DNA of 64,000 nucleotides from Chlorogloeopsis sp038404745. GTDB lineage: Bacteria > Cyanobacteriota > Cyanobacteriia > Cyanobacteriales > Nostocaceae. Positions 63,611-64,000 of the stretch are shown here, in pieces. Location of the stretch: NCBI RefSeq assembly GCF_038404745.2, contig NZ_JAYKTT020000054.1:62001-126000 (forward strand), given 5' to 3'. Below the pieces are notes generated by a model that was not told where the DNA came from, did no database searches, and saw only the letters and a program-made list of their open reading frames with translations. The first letter of the stretch is position 1. Each line of letters opens with the position of its first letter. The translations under genes were made by a program, and so were the position numbers.

Positions 63611-63741
63611 AAAAAGCCAGTGCGGAAAAACACCACTGGCAACACGCAAAGTGAAAGCGATAACAACGAGGCTTGCTGAACTATCATCAAGAATTACAGA
63701 GGGCTAATTTCTTGTAAAGTTAAATACAATTTTTACGCAAC
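63611..63741 (-). ncRNA. Copy C of the three-member sRNA-like element
   Basis: 131 bases on the minus strand. It begins GTTGCGTAAAAATTGTATTT and ACTTTA, has AATTCTTGATGATAGTTCAGC in the middle, and ends with hairpin GCCAGTG/CACTGGC (63616-63640) and a T-run. It has the same length as copy B and lies 228 bases from it in tandem, 134 bases before the ROK kinase start. Confidence 0.6.
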
Positions 63742-63838
63742 ACATCTCACTATTAAGTAGAAGTAAGTAGAAGACATCATATTAATCAATAATTTTAACA
63801 ATAATTTTAATCCAAAATCTAAAATCCGAAATTAATAT

Positions 63839-63969
63839 AAAAAGCCAGTGGTTTCCCTTTCCCACTGGCAAAAATGAATCCAAGAGCAAAACAGTCAGAA
63901 TCGCTGAACTATAAATAAGAATTCCAGAAAATTCTTGTTTGATAAAGTCATATACAACATTCATGCAAC
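63839..63969 (-). ncRNA. Copy B of the three-member sRNA-like element
   Basis: 131 bases on the minus strand. It begins GTTGCATGAATGTTGTATAT and ACTTTA, has TTTTCTGGAATTCTTA like copy A and TATAGTTCAGC like copy C, and ends with hairpin GCCAGTGG/CCACTGGC (63844-63869) and five T residues. More copies may lie beyond the window edge. Confidence 0.6.
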
Positions 63970-64000
63970 GTTGTCTAAAATTCTGCAAGTACGCCATCAA

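Larger units (their letters stand above)
63478..64000. other. Non-coding region holding two tandem sRNA-like elements
   Basis: 523 bases to the window edge. A minus-strand reading frame at 63782-64000 crosses copy B but is not conserved in copy C or copy A, so it is not taken as a gene. Confidence 0.6.

Noticed and set aside
63782..64000. Minus-strand 72-residue frame with hydrophobic segment
   Set aside because: It runs through copy B of the sRNA-like element and its terminator hairpin; copies A and C contain stops in the equivalent frame.

Overview
The window is a 64 kb stretch of a cyanobacterial chromosome, most likely from a filamentous, Nostocales-type organism. Three things point there. 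The octamer GCGATCGC (HIP1) recurs throughout. Heptamer tandem repeats and GC-rich dispersed repeats lie between genes, as is typical of Nostoc-like genomes. The gene content is cyanobacterial: sqdB/sqdX, ycf46/ycf35, an ndhD-type NDH-1 subunit, and Omp85 followed by lpxC-fabZ-lpxA-lpxB. No rRNA, tRNA, CRISPR array, prophage or intact insertion sequence was recognised.

Layout, left to right. 0-2.4 kb: phosphonate-type ABC transporter (phnC and a fused double phnE). 2.6-7.5 kb: a 1652-residue multi-PAS hybrid histidine kinase. 7.9-12.4 kb: Uma2 nuclease-like protein, small membrane protein, sppA, type 2 IPP isomerase. 12.8-17.1 kb: the Hen1/Pnkp RNA repair pair. 17.2-21.2 kb: NTF2-like protein, AraC regulator, a protein made of six exact 19-residue IDGQRPI repeats, an M41-like membrane peptidase, a GGDEF protein. 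22.1-25.2 kb: heavy-metal-binding domain protein, alaS. 25.6-28.5 kb: a second RNA repair locus, rtcB - COG0523 GTPase - archease, then a truncated methyltransferase. 29.6-31.3 kb: a membrane GAF-GAF protein whose second GAF looks like a DXCF cyanobacteriochrome. 31.5-32.9 kb: an orphan C5 DNA methyltransferase. 33-39.8 kb: the outer-membrane block lpxB-lpxA-fabZ-lpxC-bamA (minus strand). 40-45 kb: purC, a small conserved protein, sqdX, sqdB. 45.4-47.9 kb: an RHH/zinc-motif protein, ycf46, ycf35. 48-53.5 kb: MerR regulator, VOC protein, tyrosine phosphatase, thrB, a coiled-coil protein, ndhD. 53.6-59.2 kb: a DNA phosphorothioation locus (dndD and dndC, with divergent dndB) without dndA, dndE or restriction genes. 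59.5-63.5 kb: ileS and a ROK kinase.

Themes. Two independent RNA repair systems lie about 8 kb apart, one containing a metallochaperone-like GTPase between ligase and archease. Dispersed repeats have entered coding regions at several places (phnC/phnE junction, sppA start, inside pnkp, dndC C-terminus). Three related elements of 112-131 nt (31307-31418, 63611-63741, 63839-63969) share two conserved blocks and a terminator-type hairpin but no conserved reading frame; they look like a small-RNA family. These elements, the IDGQRPI repeat protein and the rtcB-COG0523-archease operon are the best candidates for something undescribed.
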